The notes: generated by a model not told the origin, from the letters alone. DNA of 41,440 nucleotides from DASSZN01 sp035702805 (GCA_035702805.1 DASSZN010000218.1:1-41440), one strand, 5' to 3'; shown: positions 31,535 through 39,950, counted from the stretch's first letter. Program-made: numbers and translations.

Positions 31535-32029
31535 TCAGACCACGTCGTCGCCGGTCTCGCGCGCGATCTCCGCCAGGGCGATCACCAGGTGCGGCGCCAG
31601 CGAGCGCAGCTCGCGCCGGTGGCTGCTGGCCAGGTCGGCGAGCAGGGCCACGCCGTGGTCGGTCAGCCGGAGGAGGACCTGCCGCCGGTCGCCGGGGTTG
31701 GTCTCGCGGCGCACCAGGCCCTGCGCCTCGAGCCGGTCGGCCAGCCCGACCGCGCTGTGGTGCTTGATCATGAGCCGTTCGGCGAGGTAGCCGACGGTCG
31801 GCAGGTCGTCCGGGTCACGACCTGCCAGCGCCACCAGCGCCTGGTACTGCTGCGGCGTCAGCCCGCGGTCGTCCGCCAGGTGCTCGCTGGCCTTGAGGAA
31901 CTGCCGGATCAGGTAGCGGAAGCGCGCCAGCGCCCGGTAATCGTCGACCGACATGCTCGGCGTGCGCGGGAGCCTGGGTGCTTGAACCCGATCGCCCGAC
32001 TCGACTGTCTGCTCCACGTCGATCCCCAT
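31535..32029 (-). CDS. MarR-family transcriptional regulator
   Basis: A 164-residue winged-helix regulator. The DNA-binding part (about 60-130) shows LTPQQYQALVALAG, TVGYLAERLMIKHHSAVGLA and DRLEAQGLVRRETNPGDRRQ, including the conserved DRR of the wing. Helices at each end form the dimer. The ATG at 32029 follows AGGGGTGGAG; a longer frame to 32092 would run over the promoter and is rejected. A perfect palindrome just upstream makes autorepression likely. It faces away from the hydrogenase operon, 255 bases away, so it could control hydrogenase too, but the only operator seen is at its own promoter. Confidence 0.92.
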   Translation of the reverse strand: MGIDVEQTVESGDRVQAPRLPRTPSMSVDDYRALARFRYLIRQFLKASEHLADDRGLTPQQYQALVALAGRDPDDLPTVGYLAERLMIKHHSAVGLADRLEAQGLVRRETNPGDRRQVLLRLTDHGVALLADLASSHRRELRSLAPHLVIALAEIARETGDDVV

Positions 32030-32053
32030 ACTCCACCCCTGCCGCCACTCCGG

Positions 32054-32099
32054 TATCGTAATACGATAGGAGTATATCGCACGGTTGACCATTACACAA
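32054..32099 (-). promoter_or_regulatory. MarR promoter and operator
   Basis: On the minus strand TTGTGT (32099-32094) and TATACT (32076-32071) are exactly 17 bases apart. Immediately downstream, at 32068-32054, lies the perfect 7-1-7 palindrome TATCGTA-T-TACGATA (TATCGTA-A-TACGATA on plus), placed over the expected start of transcription, 25 bases before the marR ATG. Confidence 0.8.
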
Positions 32100-32284
32100 G
32101 CCGGGGGGTTAGGCGCCGCCCGCCGGCGGCGCGAGAGGTCCTGTAACGCTCCCGCAACGCCAGCGCGGCGACTGCAAGGCTTTTGGAACGCCCCGGCTCG
32201 TAGGCTACGGGTGCGCGCGACCGGGGGTTACGGCCGCGCAACAGAGGGGCACGGGCGGGCAGGACCACGGACGGGATCGCGGAG

Positions 32285-33460
32285 ATGGGCGAGGCGCCGA
32301 GCGGCGAGCCGCGGCTGCTGACGGGGGAGAACCTCGACGCGCTCGTCGGCGTCCTGGCCGCGCGCGGCTGGACCGTCGTCGGACCGACGGTGCGCGACGG
32401 CGCCGTCGTCTACGACCGTCTCGCGTCCGCGCGCGACCTGCCGGAGGGCTGGAGCGACGAGCAGGGCCCCGGCACGTACCGGCTGCGCCGGACGGGCGGC
32501 CCGGCGCGCTTCAGCTACAGCGTGGGCCCCCATTCCTGGAAGCAGTTCCTCTTCCCACCCGAGCGGCTGCTCTGGCGCGCGGCCCGCGAGGGCGCCGGCT
32601 TCCGGGTGCTGACCGAGGACACCCCGCCACCCCGCTACGCCTTTCTCGGGGTGCGTGCCTGCGAGCTGGCGGCGATCGCCGTCCAGGACCGGGTCTTCCT
32701 GGGCGGGACCTACACCGATCCCGACTACCGGGCGCGCCGCGAGCGCGCCTTCCTGGTCGCCGTCAACTGCGGGCAGGCAGGTGCGTCCTGCTTCTGCGCC
32801 TCGCTCGGGACCGGCCCACGTGCGACCTCGGGCTACGACCTGGTTTTGACCGAGCTCCTGGACGGTGAGCGGCACGACTTCCTGGTCGCGGCGGGCAGCG
32901 AGCCGGGCCGGCAGGTCCTCGACGCCCTGCCGACGCGGCCGGCCGCACCGGCCGACCTGGCCGCGGCCGAGCAGGCGACGGCCCACGCCGCCGCCCAGCA
33001 AGTGCGCGCGGTCGCGCTCGACGGTCTCAAGGCCGCGCTCGAGGACCGGCTCGACAGCCCGCGCTGGGACGAGATTGCCGGGCGGTGCCTGACCTGCGGC
33101 AACTGCACCCAGGTCTGTCCCACCTGCTTCTGCGTTGCGGTTGAGGACACGACCGACCTCGCCGGGATGAGCGCGGCGCGGCTGCGCCGCTGGGACTCCT
33201 GCTTCTCGCTGGACTTCTCCTACCTGCACGGCGGCAGCGTGCGCCGCTCCGGCAAGGCGCGCTACCGCCAGTGGCTGACGCACAAGTTCGCCGGCTGGGT
33301 CGACCAGTTCGGCACCGTCGGCTGCGTGGGCTGCGGCCGGTGCATCACCTGGTGCCCCGCTGGAATCGACATCACGGCCGAGCTGGCCTCACTCCGCGCC
33401 GAGGCCGCGCCGGCCGGGGAAGGAGCGCACGATGGTGGCGATGGACCCGATGACGCTTGA
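32285..33460 (+). CDS. hyhB: Group 3b [NiFe]-hydrogenase beta subunit (HyhB-like ferredoxin)
   Basis: The 391-residue electron-transfer subunit of a cytoplasmic bidirectional NADP-linked hydrogenase (sulfhydrogenase beta). Two [4Fe-4S] motifs lie near the C-terminus: CLTCGNCTQVCPTCFC at about 277-292 and CVGCGRCITWCPAGID at about 347-362. The N-terminal half has FLGVRACELAAIAVQDRVFL and CFCASLGTGP, typical of the family. The ATG at 32285 ends in GGAG just before it, so the ribosome-binding site is unusual and GGACGGGA further upstream may serve. It begins an operon whose order beta, gamma, delta, alpha matches the archaeal hydBGDA operon with one gene inserted. Confidence 0.9.
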   Translation: MGEAPSGEPRLLTGENLDALVGVLAARGWTVVGPTVRDGAVVYDRLASARDLPEGWSDEQGPGTYRLRRTGGPARFSYSVGPHSWKQFLFPPERLLWRAAREGAGFRVLTEDTPPPRYAFLGVRACELAAIAVQDRVFLGGTYTDPDYRARRERAFLVAVNCGQAGASCFCASLGTGPRATSGYDLVLTELLDGERHDFLVAAGSEPGRQVLDALPTRPAAPADLAAAEQATAHAAAQQVRAVALDGLKAALEDRLDSPRWDEIAGRCLTCGNCTQVCPTCFCVAVEDTTDLAGMSAARLRRWDSCFSLDFSYLHGGSVRRSGKARYRQWLTHKFAGWVDQFGTVGCVGCGRCITWCPAGIDITAELASLRAEAAPAGEGAHDGGDGPDDA

Positions 33461-33908
33461 GCTCGCCGGCCAACCCTTCCTGCGCGGCCTGCGCCCGATC
33501 CACCTGGCGGAGATCGCCGCCTGCGCCACCATCGTCAGCTTCCCGGCGGGCCAGCTCATCTTCCGCGAGGGCGACCCGGCCACGAGCTTCTTCATCCTGC
33601 GCCGCGGCCGAGTGGCGCTGCAGCTGGTGGTCCCCGGCCGCGGCCCGACCACGATCCAGACCGTCGGTGAGGGGGATGTGCTGGGCTGGTCCTGGCTCTT
33701 CCCCCCGTACCGCTGGCAGTTCGACGCCACGGCGCTGGACCTGACCCGGGCAGTGGCGCTCGACGCCGACTGCCTGCGCCGCGCGATGGAGGGGGACCAC
33801 GAGCTCGGCTACCACCTGATGCGGCGCTTCGCCCAGACGATCTCCGATCGCCTGCAGGCCACCCGCCTGCAGATGCTGGACGTCTACGGCCATGCTCCAG
33901 GCCGCTAG
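33432..33908 (+). CDS. Cyclic-nucleotide-binding domain protein of the hydrogenase operon
   Basis: A 158-residue stand-alone cNMP-binding (Crp-like) domain without a DNA-binding helix-turn-helix. Seen are FLRGLRPIHLAEIAACATIV, FPAGQLIFREGDPATSFFIL, the RRGRVALQL strand, and GEGDVLGWSWLFPP in the phosphate-binding region, then a C-terminal helix LGYHLMRRFAQTISDRLQAT. The phosphate-cassette Arg is not obvious (RxA is replaced by WSWLFPPYRW), so it may bind another ligand or none. It overlaps HyhB by 29 bases and the gamma subunit by 17, so it is coupled to both. It may be an accessory subunit or regulate the enzyme. Confidence 0.85.
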   Translation: MVAMDPMTLELAGQPFLRGLRPIHLAEIAACATIVSFPAGQLIFREGDPATSFFILRRGRVALQLVVPGRGPTTIQTVGEGDVLGWSWLFPPYRWQFDATALDLTRAVALDADCLRRAMEGDHELGYHLMRRFAQTISDRLQATRLQMLDVYGHAPGR

Positions 33909-34743
33909 CCGGTCGGCCGTCGTCGACCCGATGGTGCCGCGGCGCTTCGGCGTCGGGCGGGTCCGGCGGGAGACGCACGATACGGTGACGCTCGAGCTGC
34001 GCTCGACGGACGGACTCGGCCTGCCGTTCGCGCCCGGCCAGTTCACCATGCTGTACCCGTTCGGCGCGGGTGAGGTCCCGATCTCGATCAGCGGCGACCC
34101 GGCCCGGCCGGACACGCTCGTCCACACCGTGCGCGCGGTCGGTGCCGCCACGCGGGCTATCTGCGCGCTCCGCCCGGGCGAGATGCTGGGCGTGCGCGGC
34201 CCGCTCGGCCGCGGCTGGCCGGTACCTGAGGCCGAGGGCAGCGACGTCGTCGTGGTCGCGGGCGGTATCGGCCTGGCGCCGCTGCGGCCGGCGCTCTACG
34301 CGCTGCTCGCCACCCGTGAGCGCTACGGCTCGATCATCCTCCTCTACGGGGCGCGTACGCCCTCCGACCTGCTCTACACCCGTGAGCTGGAGCGCTGGCG
34401 CGGGCGCTTCGACCTCGACGTCGAGGTCACCGTGGACCGCGGCGACGAGGGCTGGCGCGGCAACGTGGGGGTGGTCACCCGGCTGTTCGACCGGGTGCGC
34501 TTCGACCCGGCGCACGCCGTCGCCCTGATGTGCGGCCCCGAGGTCATGATGCGCTTCACGGTGCGCGAGTTGGAGCGGCTCGGCGTGACCGACGACCGCG
34601 TCTACCTGTCAATGGAGCGCGACATGAGGTGTGGGGTGGGGCTGTGCGGTCACTGCCAGCTCGGCTCGCGCTTCGTCTGCCTGGACGGCCCGGTCTTCCG
34701 CTACGACGAGGTCCGGCCGTTGATCGCGATTCAGGAGCGCTGA
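33892..34743 (+). CDS. hyhG: Group 3b [NiFe]-hydrogenase gamma subunit (HyhG, FAD/NAD(P) diaphorase)
   Basis: A 283-residue ferredoxin-NADP-reductase-type subunit passing electrons between NAD(P)H and the iron-sulfur chain. The FAD domain has PFAPGQFTMLY and a VPISIS motif (65-66); the nucleotide domain has VVVAGGIGLAPLRPAL (119-135) and MCGPEVMM (213-220). A [2Fe-2S] site is formed by C247, C252, C255 and C263 (CGVGLCGHCQLGSRFVC). The ATG at 33892 overlaps the cNMP-binding gene. Its TGA at 34741 is one base before the codon preceding the delta-subunit CTG, giving tight coupling. Confidence 0.93.
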   Translation: MLQAASRSAVVDPMVPRRFGVGRVRRETHDTVTLELRSTDGLGLPFAPGQFTMLYPFGAGEVPISISGDPARPDTLVHTVRAVGAATRAICALRPGEMLGVRGPLGRGWPVPEAEGSDVVVVAGGIGLAPLRPALYALLATRERYGSIILLYGARTPSDLLYTRELERWRGRFDLDVEVTVDRGDEGWRGNVGVVTRLFDRVRFDPAHAVALMCGPEVMMRFTVRELERLGVTDDRVYLSMERDMRCGVGLCGHCQLGSRFVCLDGPVFRYDEVRPLIAIQER

Positions 34744-34744
34744 G

Positions 34745-35563
34745 CTGAGCCGCACACTGGCCGCCCGCGTCACCCCCCGACCGAAGCTGGCCGTCTGGAA
34801 GTTCGCCTCCTGCGACGGCTGCCAGCTCAGCCTGCTCGACTGCGAGGACGAGCTGCTGGCCGTCGCCGGCGCGGTCGAGATCGCCTACTTCCTGGAGGCC
34901 ACCAGCGTCCAGGGGCGCGGGCCGTACGACCTCTCCCTGGTCGAGGGTGCGATCTCGACCCCGGCCGACGCCGAGCGGATCAAGGCGATCCGGCGCGCCT
35001 CGCGCGTGCTGGTCACCATCGGGGCCTGCGCCACCGCGGGGGGCATCCAGGCGCTGCGCAACTTCCCCGGCGGGGAAACCTTCCTGCCGACCGTCTACCC
35101 GCATCCAGAGCACGTCGAGACCCTGGCGACCGCGACGCCGATCGCCGACCACGTGCCGGTCGACTTTGAGCTGCGCGGCTGCCCGATCGACAAGCGCCAG
35201 TTGCTCGAGGTCGTCGGCGCCGTCCTCAACCGTCGCAAGCCGGCCATCCCAACGGGGAGCGTCTGCATGGAGTGCAAGTGCCGCGGCACCCCCTGCCTGC
35301 TGGTGGCGCGCGGGATTCCCTGCATGGGACCGGTCACGCAGGCGGGCTGCGGCGCGCTCTGCCCCGCGCTCGGCCGGGGCTGCTTCGGCTGCTTCGGCCC
35401 GATGGAGACCCCCAATACCGCCGCGCTGGCGACCGTCTGGCGCGGGCACGGTGCCGGTCACCGTGAGCTGCTGCGGGCGTTCCGCGGCTTCACCGGCTAT
35501 GCCGAGGCGTTCCGGACGGAGAGCCAGGCCCATGAGCACGCGGACTCGCACGATCAAGGTTGA
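34745..35563 (+). CDS. hyhS: Group 3b [NiFe]-hydrogenase small (delta) subunit, likely CTG start
   Basis: The 272-residue iron-sulfur small subunit. C23 and C26 in KFASCDGCQLSL, C95 in TIGACATAGG and C146 in LRGCPIDK hold the proximal [4Fe-4S] cluster; C174, C177, C179, C184, C193, C202, C206, C213 and C216 form the medial and distal sites. Between the in-frame TGA at 34721 and a GTG at 35006 the frame has no ATG, GTG or TTG, and a start at 35006 would remove the proximal cluster. The CTG at 34745, seven bases after AGGAG (34733-34737), is therefore the likely start. A base error hiding an ATG is the alternative. It overlaps the large-subunit gene by 32 bases. Confidence 0.85.
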   Translation: MSRTLAARVTPRPKLAVWKFASCDGCQLSLLDCEDELLAVAGAVEIAYFLEATSVQGRGPYDLSLVEGAISTPADAERIKAIRRASRVLVTIGACATAGGIQALRNFPGGETFLPTVYPHPEHVETLATATPIADHVPVDFELRGCPIDKRQLLEVVGAVLNRRKPAIPTGSVCMECKCRGTPCLLVARGIPCMGPVTQAGCGALCPALGRGCFGCFGPMETPNTAALATVWRGHGAGHRELLRAFRGFTGYAEAFRTESQAHEHADSHDQG

Positions 35564-36854
35564 GCGGCTGACCCGCGTCGAGGGCGAGGGCGCGCTCACG
35601 CTGCGCCTGCGCAACGGGACGGTCGCCGGGGTCGAGTGCCGCATCTACGAGCCACCGCGCTTCTTCGAGGCGCTCCTGCGCGGCCGCCACTTCACCGAGG
35701 CGCCCGACATCACCGCGCGGGTCTGCGGCATCTGCCCGGTCGCCTACCAGATGAGCGCCGTCCAGGCGATGGAGGCGGCTTGCGGCGTGGTCGTGCCCCA
35801 GCCGCTGCGGGACCTGCGCCGCCTCCTCTACTACGGCGAGTGGATCGAGAGTCACGCGCTCCACATCTACCTGCTCCACGCGCCCGACTTCCTGGGCTTT
35901 GAGAGCGGCATCGCCCTGGCGCGCGACCACCCGGACGTCGTCGCCCGCGGGCTAGAGCTGAAGAAGACCGGCAACGCCGTCATGGCCACCGTCGGGGGGC
36001 GCGAGATCCACCCGGTCAACGTCCGGGTGGGCGGCTTCTACAGCCTGCCGGCGCGGGCGGAGCTCGCCCGGCTCGCCGAGCGGCTGCGCTGGGCGCGGGA
36101 GGCGGCGCTCGAGACGGTCCGCTGGGCGGCCGGGTTCGCGTTCCCCGACGTCGAGCGCGACTACGAGCTGGTAGCGCTCCGGCCCGAGTCCGGCTACCCG
36201 ATCGACGGCGGGCGGCTCGTCTCGAGCTCCGGGCTCGACCTCGCGCCGGAGGAGTACGAGGCGCACTTCGTCGAGGAGCAGGCGCCCTACTCGCACGCGC
36301 TGCAGTCGCACCGGCGCGACGGCGGCTCCTACCTGGTCGGGCCGCTCGCGCGCTACGGGCTGAACGCGGCCCGCCTGGCGCCGCTGGCGCGCCAGGCGGC
36401 GGAGGAGGCCGGGCTCGGCCCGCTGTGCGCCAACCCGTACCGCAGCATCCTGGTGCGCGCGGTCGAGGTCGTCCACGCCTGCGACGAGGCGGTGCGGCTC
36501 TGCGAGGAGTATCGCGAGCCCGAGGCGCCGTCCGTACCGGTCAATCCGCGCGCCGGGGTTGGCCACGGCTGGACCGAGGCGCCGCGCGGCCTCCTCTACC
36601 ACCGCTACGAGATCGACGACGCGGGTACCATCCTCGCGGCCGACATCGTGCCACCCACGGCGCAGAACCAGCGCGTGATCGAGGAGGACCTGCGGGTCGT
36701 GGCCGACCAACACCTGGCGCTGCCGGAGCCGGAGTTGGCGCTGCGCTGCGAGGCGGCTATCCGCAACCACGACCCCTGCATCTCCTGCGCGACCCACTTC
36801 CTGCGCCTCGAGGTCGACCGGGGCGCGGCCGGTTCGGGTGCAAGCGGGGGCTAG
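35532..36854 (+). CDS. hyhL: Group 3b [NiFe]-hydrogenase large (alpha) subunit
   Basis: The 440-residue catalytic subunit carrying the NiFe(CN)2CO site. Nickel and iron ligands are C65 and C68 (RVCGICPV) and C416 and C419 (DPCISCATH). The C-terminal propeptide after H422 is about 18 residues (FLRLEVDRGAAGSGASGG) and should be removed by a maturation protease, a candidate for which is encoded at 38073-38540. The YDPCISC-type motif, here NHDPCISC, is that of group 3 enzymes. The ATG at 35532 overlaps the small-subunit end. Its stop shares CTAG with the stop of the opposite gene at 36851. No hyp genes are in the window. Confidence 0.95.
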   Translation: MSTRTRTIKVERLTRVEGEGALTLRLRNGTVAGVECRIYEPPRFFEALLRGRHFTEAPDITARVCGICPVAYQMSAVQAMEAACGVVVPQPLRDLRRLLYYGEWIESHALHIYLLHAPDFLGFESGIALARDHPDVVARGLELKKTGNAVMATVGGREIHPVNVRVGGFYSLPARAELARLAERLRWAREAALETVRWAAGFAFPDVERDYELVALRPESGYPIDGGRLVSSSGLDLAPEEYEAHFVEEQAPYSHALQSHRRDGGSYLVGPLARYGLNAARLAPLARQAAEEAGLGPLCANPYRSILVRAVEVVHACDEAVRLCEEYREPEAPSVPVNPRAGVGHGWTEAPRGLLYHRYEIDDAGTILAADIVPPTAQNQRVIEEDLRVVADQHLALPEPELALRCEAAIRNHDPCISCATHFLRLEVDRGAAGSGASGG

Positions 36855-37096
36855 CCGTCATCGCGGCGCAGCGTCTCGGCGGCCGCGGCGGGCGAGGGGA
36901 CGCGCCAGGGCGGCGACAGTTGCTGCCCCGCGTCGGCTGCCGCGTCGTCGAGGTCGATCAGCCCGAGCCGCCCGTCGACGAACCAGCCGGTGATCTGGTA
37001 GCGATCGCGCGCCTCGGCGACGACGAACCCCTCGTCGGCACCGACGACGATCCAGCCCAGCCGGATGACCTCGGCCACGTAGTCGCGTCGCCGCAA
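36851..37096 (-). CDS. Small hypothetical protein
   Basis: An 81-residue protein of unknown family between the hydrogenase and methyltransferase genes, on the other strand. It has an alternating strand-rich core (LGWIVVGADEGFVVAEARDR, YQITGWFVDGRLGLIDLDDA) and a disordered Pro/Ala tail. The start is uncertain: TTG at 37096 has a poor ribosome-binding site, and a GTG six codons later is possible. The hydrophobic-polar pattern and codon use look coding, but a chance frame in a GC-rich region is not excluded. Confidence 0.4.
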   Translation of the reverse strand: MRRRDYVAEVIRLGWIVVGADEGFVVAEARDRYQITGWFVDGRLGLIDLDDAAADAGQQLSPPWRVPSPAAAAETLRRDDG

Positions 37097-37269
37097 CGCA
37101 ACGTCCGTCCCGCTCGCCCGACTCCGGCCGCCGCCTCGCCGCCGGCCGGCTCAACGAAGACCGGTGCGCGTGCACACCAATGATAGCGGCCCGCGCGGTA
37201 TCCTCGTGTGTCTGAGGGCTGCAGGAGGGAGTCGCGCCCGGCGATCCGGCTGGGTCGAGAGAGGTGCCG

Positions 37270-38076
37270 ATGGAGCGTCCCCACTACCTCGGCGAGGCGT
37301 TCTCCTCGGCGTTCCGGGACCGCGACGTGGCGCGGGCCTACCGGCACCGCCCGCCCTACCCGGCCGCGCTGTTCGACCGATTGCTCGGCCTGATGGCGCC
37401 GGGGCCGCGCGCCGTCCTCGACGTCGGCTGCGGGCGGGGTGAGGTCGCCCGGCCGCTGGCGCCGCGCGTGGCGCGCGTCGACGCACTGGACGTGTCCGCC
37501 GAGATGGTCGCGGAGGGTCGACGGGCTCCCGGCGGCGACGCGCCGAACCTGCGCTGGACCGTCGGGCGGGCCGAGGACGCGCCGCTCGACCCGCCCTACG
37601 CGCTGGTCGTCGGTGCCCAGAGCCTGCACTGGGTGGAGTGGTGGATCGTCCTGCCGCGCCTGCGCGACGCGCTGCTGCCTGGCGGCTACCTTGCGGTCGT
37701 CGACGCGAAGTCACCGCCCGTGCCCTGGGCCGACGCGCTCGACGCCATCGTCCGCCGCTACTCCACCAACCCGGAGTACATCCCCTTCGACATGCTGGCG
37801 GCCTGGAGCGCGGCCGGGCTATGGAAAGAGGTCGACCGCTGGTCGTCTCCGCCCGCGCCCTTCGCCCAACCCGTCGACGACTACCTCGACTCCCTGCACT
37901 CACTGAGCGGCCTGTCGCGGTCGCGGCTCGGGCCGGAGCGGACCGCCGCGCTGGATGCCGATGTGCGCGCGCTGGTCACGCCGCACGCCGACCCGGATGG
38001 CAGGCTGTCCATCCCGGTGGCGGGCCGGGTGGTCTGGGGGCGGCTCCTCCGGCCCGACCGCGAGCAGGCCGGGTGA
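37270..38076 (+). CDS. Class I SAM-dependent methyltransferase
   Basis: A 268-residue methyltransferase of the UbiE/BioC-like methyltransf-11 type. Motif I is VLDVGCGRGEVARPL near residues 50-64; motif II is DALDVSAEMV, the acidic residue binding the SAM ribose; motif III includes NLRWTVGRAEDAPL; and ALVVGAQSLHWVEWW lies near motif IV. The substrate is not evident. The ATG at 37270 follows GAGAGG, preferred over the GTG at 37264. Its TGA overlaps the GTG of the hydrogenase protease gene (GTGA), so it may belong to the hydrogenase maturation unit or be an unrelated neighbour. Confidence 0.88.
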   Translation: MERPHYLGEAFSSAFRDRDVARAYRHRPPYPAALFDRLLGLMAPGPRAVLDVGCGRGEVARPLAPRVARVDALDVSAEMVAEGRRAPGGDAPNLRWTVGRAEDAPLDPPYALVVGAQSLHWVEWWIVLPRLRDALLPGGYLAVVDAKSPPVPWADALDAIVRRYSTNPEYIPFDMLAAWSAAGLWKEVDRWSSPPAPFAQPVDDYLDSLHSLSGLSRSRLGPERTAALDADVRALVTPHADPDGRLSIPVAGRVVWGRLLRPDREQAG

Positions 38077-38540
38077 GCGCGGCGCGGGTCGTGGTCGTCG
38101 GACTTGGCAACCGGCTGCGCGGCGACGACGCGGTCGGCCCGCTCGTCGCGGACCGCCTCGCCGGTCGGACGCCGCCGGGCGTGACCGTGCTGAGCCACGA
38201 GGGCGACCCGACCGACCTGCTGGAGGTGTGGGACGGCGCGGACCTCTGCGTCGTGGTCGACGCGGTCTGGTCTGGTAGCGCTCCGGGCACGCTCCATCGC
38301 GTCGAGCCGCTGGCCGGGCCGCTGAGGACGCGGCTCGACTTCCCGTCGTCGCACGGGTTCGACCTGCCGGGAACGGTCGCGCTCGCCCGCGTGCTCGGGC
38401 GACTGCCGCGGCGGCTGGTCGTGCTGGGGGTGGAGGCGGCCGGCTTCGACCGCGGCGCCGCGCTCTCGCCCCCGGTGGCGGCGGCGCTGCCGGCCGCCGT
38501 CGACGCCATGCTGGCCGAGATCGACCCCTGGCTAGGCTGA
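38073..38540 (+). CDS. Hydrogenase maturation endopeptidase (HycI/HyaD family)
   Basis: A 155-residue nickel-dependent protease that trims the C-terminus of the hydrogenase large subunit after nickel insertion. Key features are VVGLGNRLRGDDAVGPLVAD, with D18/D19 in place of the usual E/D, D63 in VVDAVWSG, and H94 in SSHGFDL, the metal-binding set of the family. Its expected substrate is the 18-residue tail of the large subunit at 35532-36854. The GTG at 38073 overlaps the methyltransferase stop. Its own stop overlaps the convergent amidase by nine bases. Confidence 0.92.
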   Translation: MSAARVVVVGLGNRLRGDDAVGPLVADRLAGRTPPGVTVLSHEGDPTDLLEVWDGADLCVVVDAVWSGSAPGTLHRVEPLAGPLRTRLDFPSSHGFDLPGTVALARVLGRLPRRLVVLGVEAAGFDRGAALSPPVAAALPAAVDAMLAEIDPWLG

Positions 38541-39950
38541 GCCGCCCGCGGCCGGCGCTTTTTCCTCGACCCGGGGCATCGGTGAGGGCTGCTGCCAGCG
38601 AGGCCAGGGCTGGAGCTGCTCCAGCTGGGCCAGCAGCGCAAGCAGGGTGTCCTCGCCGCCCGGCGGTGCCACGAGCTGCACGGCGAGCGGCAGGCCCTCG
38701 GCCGAGCGACCGGCCGGCGCCGACGCCGCCGGGAAGCCGGCGAGATTCCAGGGCGGGGTGAAGATCCAGTTGGCGCTGCCGAGGGTGGTCGTGAGCCAGC
38801 CACGGCCGTGCCAGCGGCCGATCGGCACGGCGGGCTCGGCGACCGTCGCGGTCAAGAGCACGTCGTACGCGCCGAACCAGGCCGTGACCCGCGCGCGGAA
38901 GCCGTCCACCTCGGCCGGCCTGGCCAGACCGGCGCGCGTCAGCCAGTGGCCGGCGCGGACCATCCCGCGGGTGCGCCGCTCGAGCCGGTCCCGCGGCAGC
39001 TCGCGCGCGTCCTCGGCGATGCCGGCCAGCCAGCGGCCGGTATAGCGTGGGCCGAGGTCGAGCGGGTAGGGCGGGTCCGCCGACCGGACCTCGTGACCGG
39101 CGTCGCCGAGGAGCGAAGCCGTCCGCTCCACCGCCCGCGCGACCTCCGGCGAGACGCGCGCGCCGACCATCGGCGGCCGCGTCGAGACGGCGACGCGCAG
39201 CCGGCGCGACGGCGGCTCCGGGGCCGGTCGCGCGGCGCGTCCGGCCAGCACGTCCAGCATGAGGGCCAGGTCGGCGACGCCGTGGGCCAGCGGGCCGTAC
39301 TCGGTGAGCCCGTACCAGTGGCGTCGCCCGCGAGCGAGCGGGACGAGCCCCGGTCCCGGCTTGAGCGCGACAAGGCCACAGCAGGCAGCCGGGATGCGCA
39401 GCGAGCCGCCGCCATCCGATCCCAGCGCGAGCGGGACCATGCCCGTCGCGACCGCCGCGGCCCCGCCGCCGGTCGAGCCGCCGGGCGTCCTCGTGGGGTC
39501 CCAGGGGTTGCGAGCCGGCGGGGCGAACGCCTCGGGCTCGGTGAAGGGCCAGATCGCCAGCTCCGGCATCGCCGTCTTGCCGACCACCACGGCGCCGGCC
39601 GCGCGCAGGCGCCGGACGAGCTCGTCGTCCGCCGGAGCCGGCGTGTCCGGCGTGGCGCCGGAGCCGAGTCGTGTCGGCTCCCCGGCGAGGTCGATGTTGT
39701 CCTTGATCGCCACCGGCACCCCGGCCAGCGGCAGCTCTGCCAGGTCGGGCCGTTCCGCCAGGGCCGCGGCCTCAGCCAGCGCCCGCTCGGCGCGCACCAG
39801 CTGGAAGGCGTGGAGGCGTGGGTCGAGCGCCGCGATCCGCGCCAGGTGATCCTCGACGACCTGGACCGGCGAGACGGCCCCGCTGCGCACCCGTTCCGCG
39901 ATCGCGGCGGCGCTTCTCCCGGTGACGCCCGCTCCCGGTTCTCCGGTCAT
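38532..39950 (-). CDS. Amidase signature family enzyme (GatA-like)
   Basis: A 472-residue amidase of the signature family. The Ser-cisSer-Lys triad is complete: K83 in VAIKDNID, S159 in TPGGSTGGG and S183 in SDGGGSLRIPAA, with the 24-residue spacing between the serines seen in GatA. The usual second Ser of GGSSGG is Thr here, which is tolerated. There is no GatB or GatC nearby, and the C-terminal half differs from GatA, so a free-standing acylamidase is more likely than a tRNA amidotransferase subunit. The ATG at 39950 follows GGAGGGACGC; an extension to 40046 lacks such a site. It ends nine bases inside the hydrogenase protease gene. Confidence 0.9.
   Translation of the reverse strand: MTGEPGAGVTGRSAAAIAERVRSGAVSPVQVVEDHLARIAALDPRLHAFQLVRAERALAEAAALAERPDLAELPLAGVPVAIKDNIDLAGEPTRLGSGATPDTPAPADDELVRRLRAAGAVVVGKTAMPELAIWPFTEPEAFAPPARNPWDPTRTPGGSTGGGAAAVATGMVPLALGSDGGGSLRIPAACCGLVALKPGPGLVPLARGRRHWYGLTEYGPLAHGVADLALMLDVLAGRAARPAPEPPSRRLRVAVSTRPPMVGARVSPEVARAVERTASLLGDAGHEVRSADPPYPLDLGPRYTGRWLAGIAEDARELPRDRLERRTRGMVRAGHWLTRAGLARPAEVDGFRARVTAWFGAYDVLLTATVAEPAVPIGRWHGRGWLTTTLGSANWIFTPPWNLAGFPAASAPAGRSAEGLPLAVQLVAPPGGEDTLLALLAQLEQLQPWPRWQQPSPMPRVEEKAPAAGGSA

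Noticed and set aside
34724..35005. Truncated small subunit starting at GTG 35006
   Set aside because: It would remove the proximal-cluster cysteines and the N-terminal domain that are encoded intact upstream.
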